Assembly: GCA_022774865.1 (NCBI GenBank)
Contig: JALFLH010000021.1
Location: forward strand, 62,001-126,000
Reading direction: 5' to 3'
DNA length: 64,000 nt
Origin: Clostridiales bacterium
GTDB lineage: Bacteria; Bacillota; Clostridia; Oscillospirales; Oscillospiraceae
Shown in pieces: positions 62,479-64,000 of this stretch. The position numbers and the translations under genes are program-made. The notes under the pieces are model-generated. The model was given only the letters and a program-made list of their open reading frames with translations. It did not search any database and was not told the origin of the DNA. Within the stretch, counting starts at the first letter, position 1; each line of letters opens with the position of its first letter.

Positions 62479-63492
62479 TTATCTTGCCACAAAGCCGACC
62501 TTTTTATAGACCTTGCGCAGGGTCTTTTCAGCCACACAGCTTGCCTTCTGGGCGCCGTCGCGGTAGACGGACTCCAGATACGCCTTGTCCTTCATCAGGC
62601 GGGTGGCCTCCTCCCGGATGGGGCGCAGAGTCTCCACAACGGCCTCGCCCACGGCGGGCTTGAAAACGCCATAGCCCTTTCCGGCAAACTCACTCTCAAT
62701 GTCGGCAAAGGATTTTCCGGTGACGGCAGAATAAATGGTCATCAAATTGGACACGCCGGGCTTGTTTTCCCTGTCATAGCGTACGCAGTTTTCCGTATCG
62801 GAGTCGGTAATGGCACGCTTGAACTGCCGCATAATCACCTCGGGTGGGTCCATCAGCAGCACCCGGCCGGTATCCTCATTCTCGGACTTGGACATTTTCG
62901 CCGTGGGATTGGTCAGGCTCATAATCCGGGCGCCGACCTTAGGCACAAACGGCTCAGGCAGCTTGAACACATCGCCGTAAATGCCGTTGAACCGGCGGGC
63001 AATGGTGTGGCACAGCTCCACGTGCTGCTTCTGATCCTCGCCCACGGGTACCAGATCCGGCTGATACAGCAAAATATCCGCCGCCATCAGGGCGGGGTAA
63101 GTAAACAGGCCGCCATTGATATTGTCCGCGTTCTTGGCAGATTTATCCTTGAACTGGGTCATGCGGGACAGTTCGCCGAACATGGCGTAGCAGTCCAGCA
63201 CCCAGCCAAGCTCTGCGTGCTGGTGGACATGGCTCTGAATGAACAGCGTGTTCTTCTGCGGATCCAGACCGCAGGCGATATACTGGGCAAGCTGCTCCAG
63301 CGTACGCCGCCGCAGATCCGCCGGATTCTGCCGGACGGTGATCGCGTGCATATCCGCCATAAAATAAAAGCAGTCATATTCCTCCGCGCGTTCCGCCCAA
63401 TTCTTGACAGCACCAAGATAGGAGCCAAGGGTCAGATCGCCCGAGGGCTTGATGCCGGAAAGCATTCTCTTTTTTGTTACCGTTTCTTCCAT
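62479..63492 (-). CDS. trpS: Tryptophanyl-tRNA synthetase
   Basis: The 337-residue class I synthetase charges tRNA-Trp. The HIGH-type stretch SGIKPSGDLTLGSYLGAV is at 12-29 and KMSKS in PTAKMSKSENED near 196. Length and motifs fit bacterial TrpRS. The ATG at 63492 follows AGAGG; a six-residue longer frame is possible. A consensus-like promoter with a 17-base spacer lies on the minus strand at 63545-63573. No T-box is seen in the short leader. Confidence 0.93.
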   Translation of the reverse strand: MEETVTKKRMLSGIKPSGDLTLGSYLGAVKNWAERAEEYDCFYFMADMHAITVRQNPADLRRRTLEQLAQYIACGLDPQKNTLFIQSHVHQHAELGWVLDCYAMFGELSRMTQFKDKSAKNADNINGGLFTYPALMAADILLYQPDLVPVGEDQKQHVELCHTIARRFNGIYGDVFKLPEPFVPKVGARIMSLTNPTAKMSKSENEDTGRVLLMDPPEVIMRQFKRAITDSDTENCVRYDRENKPGVSNLMTIYSAVTGKSFADIESEFAGKGYGVFKPAVGEAVVETLRPIREEATRLMKDKAYLESVYRDGAQKASCVAEKTLRKVYKKVGFVAR

Positions 63493-63544
63493 GATAATTA
63501 CCTCTCGCATAGTTCATAGATTGAATGATCCAAATATCTGATAT

Positions 63545-63573
63545 ATTATACCACACTGCAAATTAAAACGCAA
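63545..63573 (-). promoter_or_regulatory. trpS promoter
   Basis: Minus strand TTGCGT (63573-63568), 17 bases, TATAAT (63550-63545). Confidence 0.7.
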
Positions 63574-63580
63574 CGGAAAA

Positions 63581-63609
63581 TTGACTTTTGTCCGGTTCAA
63601 TGCTATAGT
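63581..63609 (+). promoter_or_regulatory. gltX promoter
   Basis: TTGACT (63581-63586), 17 bases, TATAGT (63604-63609), divergent from the trpS promoter. Confidence 0.7.
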
Positions 63610-63643
63610 AAGTGGAGAAATTTGAGAATAGAGGTAATGGATT

Positions 63644-64000
63644 ATGGACTATTTGGCACTTGCCGCGCTTTTGTTTCCCGACGTAACGGAGACGCCTGAA
63701 GATATTGAGAATAAGTATCCCCGGCGGGAATTGCCTGAAGGCGCAGTCGTCACCCGGATGGCGCCCTCCCCCACCGGTTTTGTCCATCTGGGCAATCTGG
63801 TGCAGGGCATGATCTCCGAGCGGATGGCGCATCAGACCGGCGGCGTACTGTTTCTCCGTGTGGAAGACACCGACGCCAAGCGGGAGGTTCCCGGCGCGGT
63901 GGAGGTGCTGATTGAATCCCTGAAGCACTACCACATTCATTTTGACGAAGGTGCCACCATGGACGGCGACCACGGCCAGTATGGCCCCTACCGCCAGCGC
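63644..64000 (+). CDS. gltX: Glutamyl-tRNA synthetase (5' part, cut by window end)
   Basis: The first 119 codons encode a class I synthetase start: a 35-residue N-terminal extension (MDYLALAALLFPDV) and then MAPSPTGFVHLGNL with the HIGH-like VHLG at about 47-50, followed by LRVEDTDAKR. This matches GltX, and the extension is longer than in E. coli. The ATG at 63644 follows AGAGGTAATGGATT. The 3' part lies outside the window. Confidence 0.88.
   Translation, partial: MDYLALAALLFPDVTETPEDIENKYPRRELPEGAVVTRMAPSPTGFVHLGNLVQGMISERMAHQTGGVLFLRVEDTDAKREVPGAVEVLIESLKHYHIHFDEGATMDGDHGQYGPYRQR

Noticed and set aside
62479-63640. T-box before trpS
   Set aside because: The leader of trpS is under 60 bases and contains no TGGTACC-type sequence.

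Overview
The window looks like chromosome of a GC-rich, spore-forming, anaerobic Firmicute of the class Clostridia, probably an Oscillospiraceae-type gut bacterium (Oscillibacter/Dysosmobacter-like). The reasons are strong AGGAGG ribosome sites, consensus sigma-A promoters with 17-base spacers, a T-box leader, CWB2-type cell-wall-binding repeats, a rubredoxin-fused flavodiiron protein, a SpoIID-like protein and the domain make-up of most genes. This placement is inferred from gene content and composition; no rRNA lies in the window.

Layout. 1-4100: a cut sugar-phosphate isomerase-like gene, a ZIP metal transporter, and a minus-strand operon of two esterases and an ATP-grasp ligase of unknown substrate. 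4360-6455: tRNA-Asp and a YgiQ-type radical SAM protein. 6650-20061: branched-chain amino acid biosynthesis. ilvE has its own promoter; then a T-box leader precedes ilvA-leuA-leuC-leuD-leuB-ilvB-ilvN-ilvC-ilvD, with a DUF815 AAA+ gene overlapping the end of ilvD. 20150-23834: argG-argH-argF behind a consensus promoter with an ArgR-like operator.

23983-28644: a visibly more AT-rich surface-glycan-like module with a double-domain glycosyltransferase, a FemAB/GNAT-like acyltransferase and a PIG-L deacetylase fused to a GNAT domain. 28731-36912: a near-mirror-image locus. Two secreted transglutaminase-like proteins with C-terminal CWB2 repeats diverge from a central promoter region, and each ends in the same double-hairpin terminator, so the arms form a large inverted repeat. 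36933-41823: an HTH regulator with a long leader, a lipoprotein hydrolase, a DprA-like SLOG protein and a DEAD-box helicase.

42004-46120: tmk, a DJ-1/PfpI protein, mltG and a U32 (TrhP/YrrO-like) gene. 46303-49964: a self-contained flavodiiron-flavin reductase-rubredoxin protein, a HAD phosphatase and a dipeptide epimerase. 49996-53990 (minus): a CarD-like regulator, pyruvate kinase and asparagine synthetase. 54093-56769: a cluster of a helical protein, a beta-sandwich-like protein, a SpoIID/peptidoglycan-binding protein and a second peptidoglycan-binding protein, probably acting on the spore or cell wall. 56880-64000: pgsA, membrane proteins, coaX-yfcE, three small proteins, a CHAP-like amidase, trpS and the start of gltX.

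The best candidates for undescribed biology are the inverted pair of transglutaminase-like wall proteins, the PIG-L/GNAT fusion with its glycosyltransferase partners, the ATP-grasp/double-esterase operon and the SpoIID/peptidoglycan-binding cluster. No CRISPR array, prophage, transposase or rRNA was seen.
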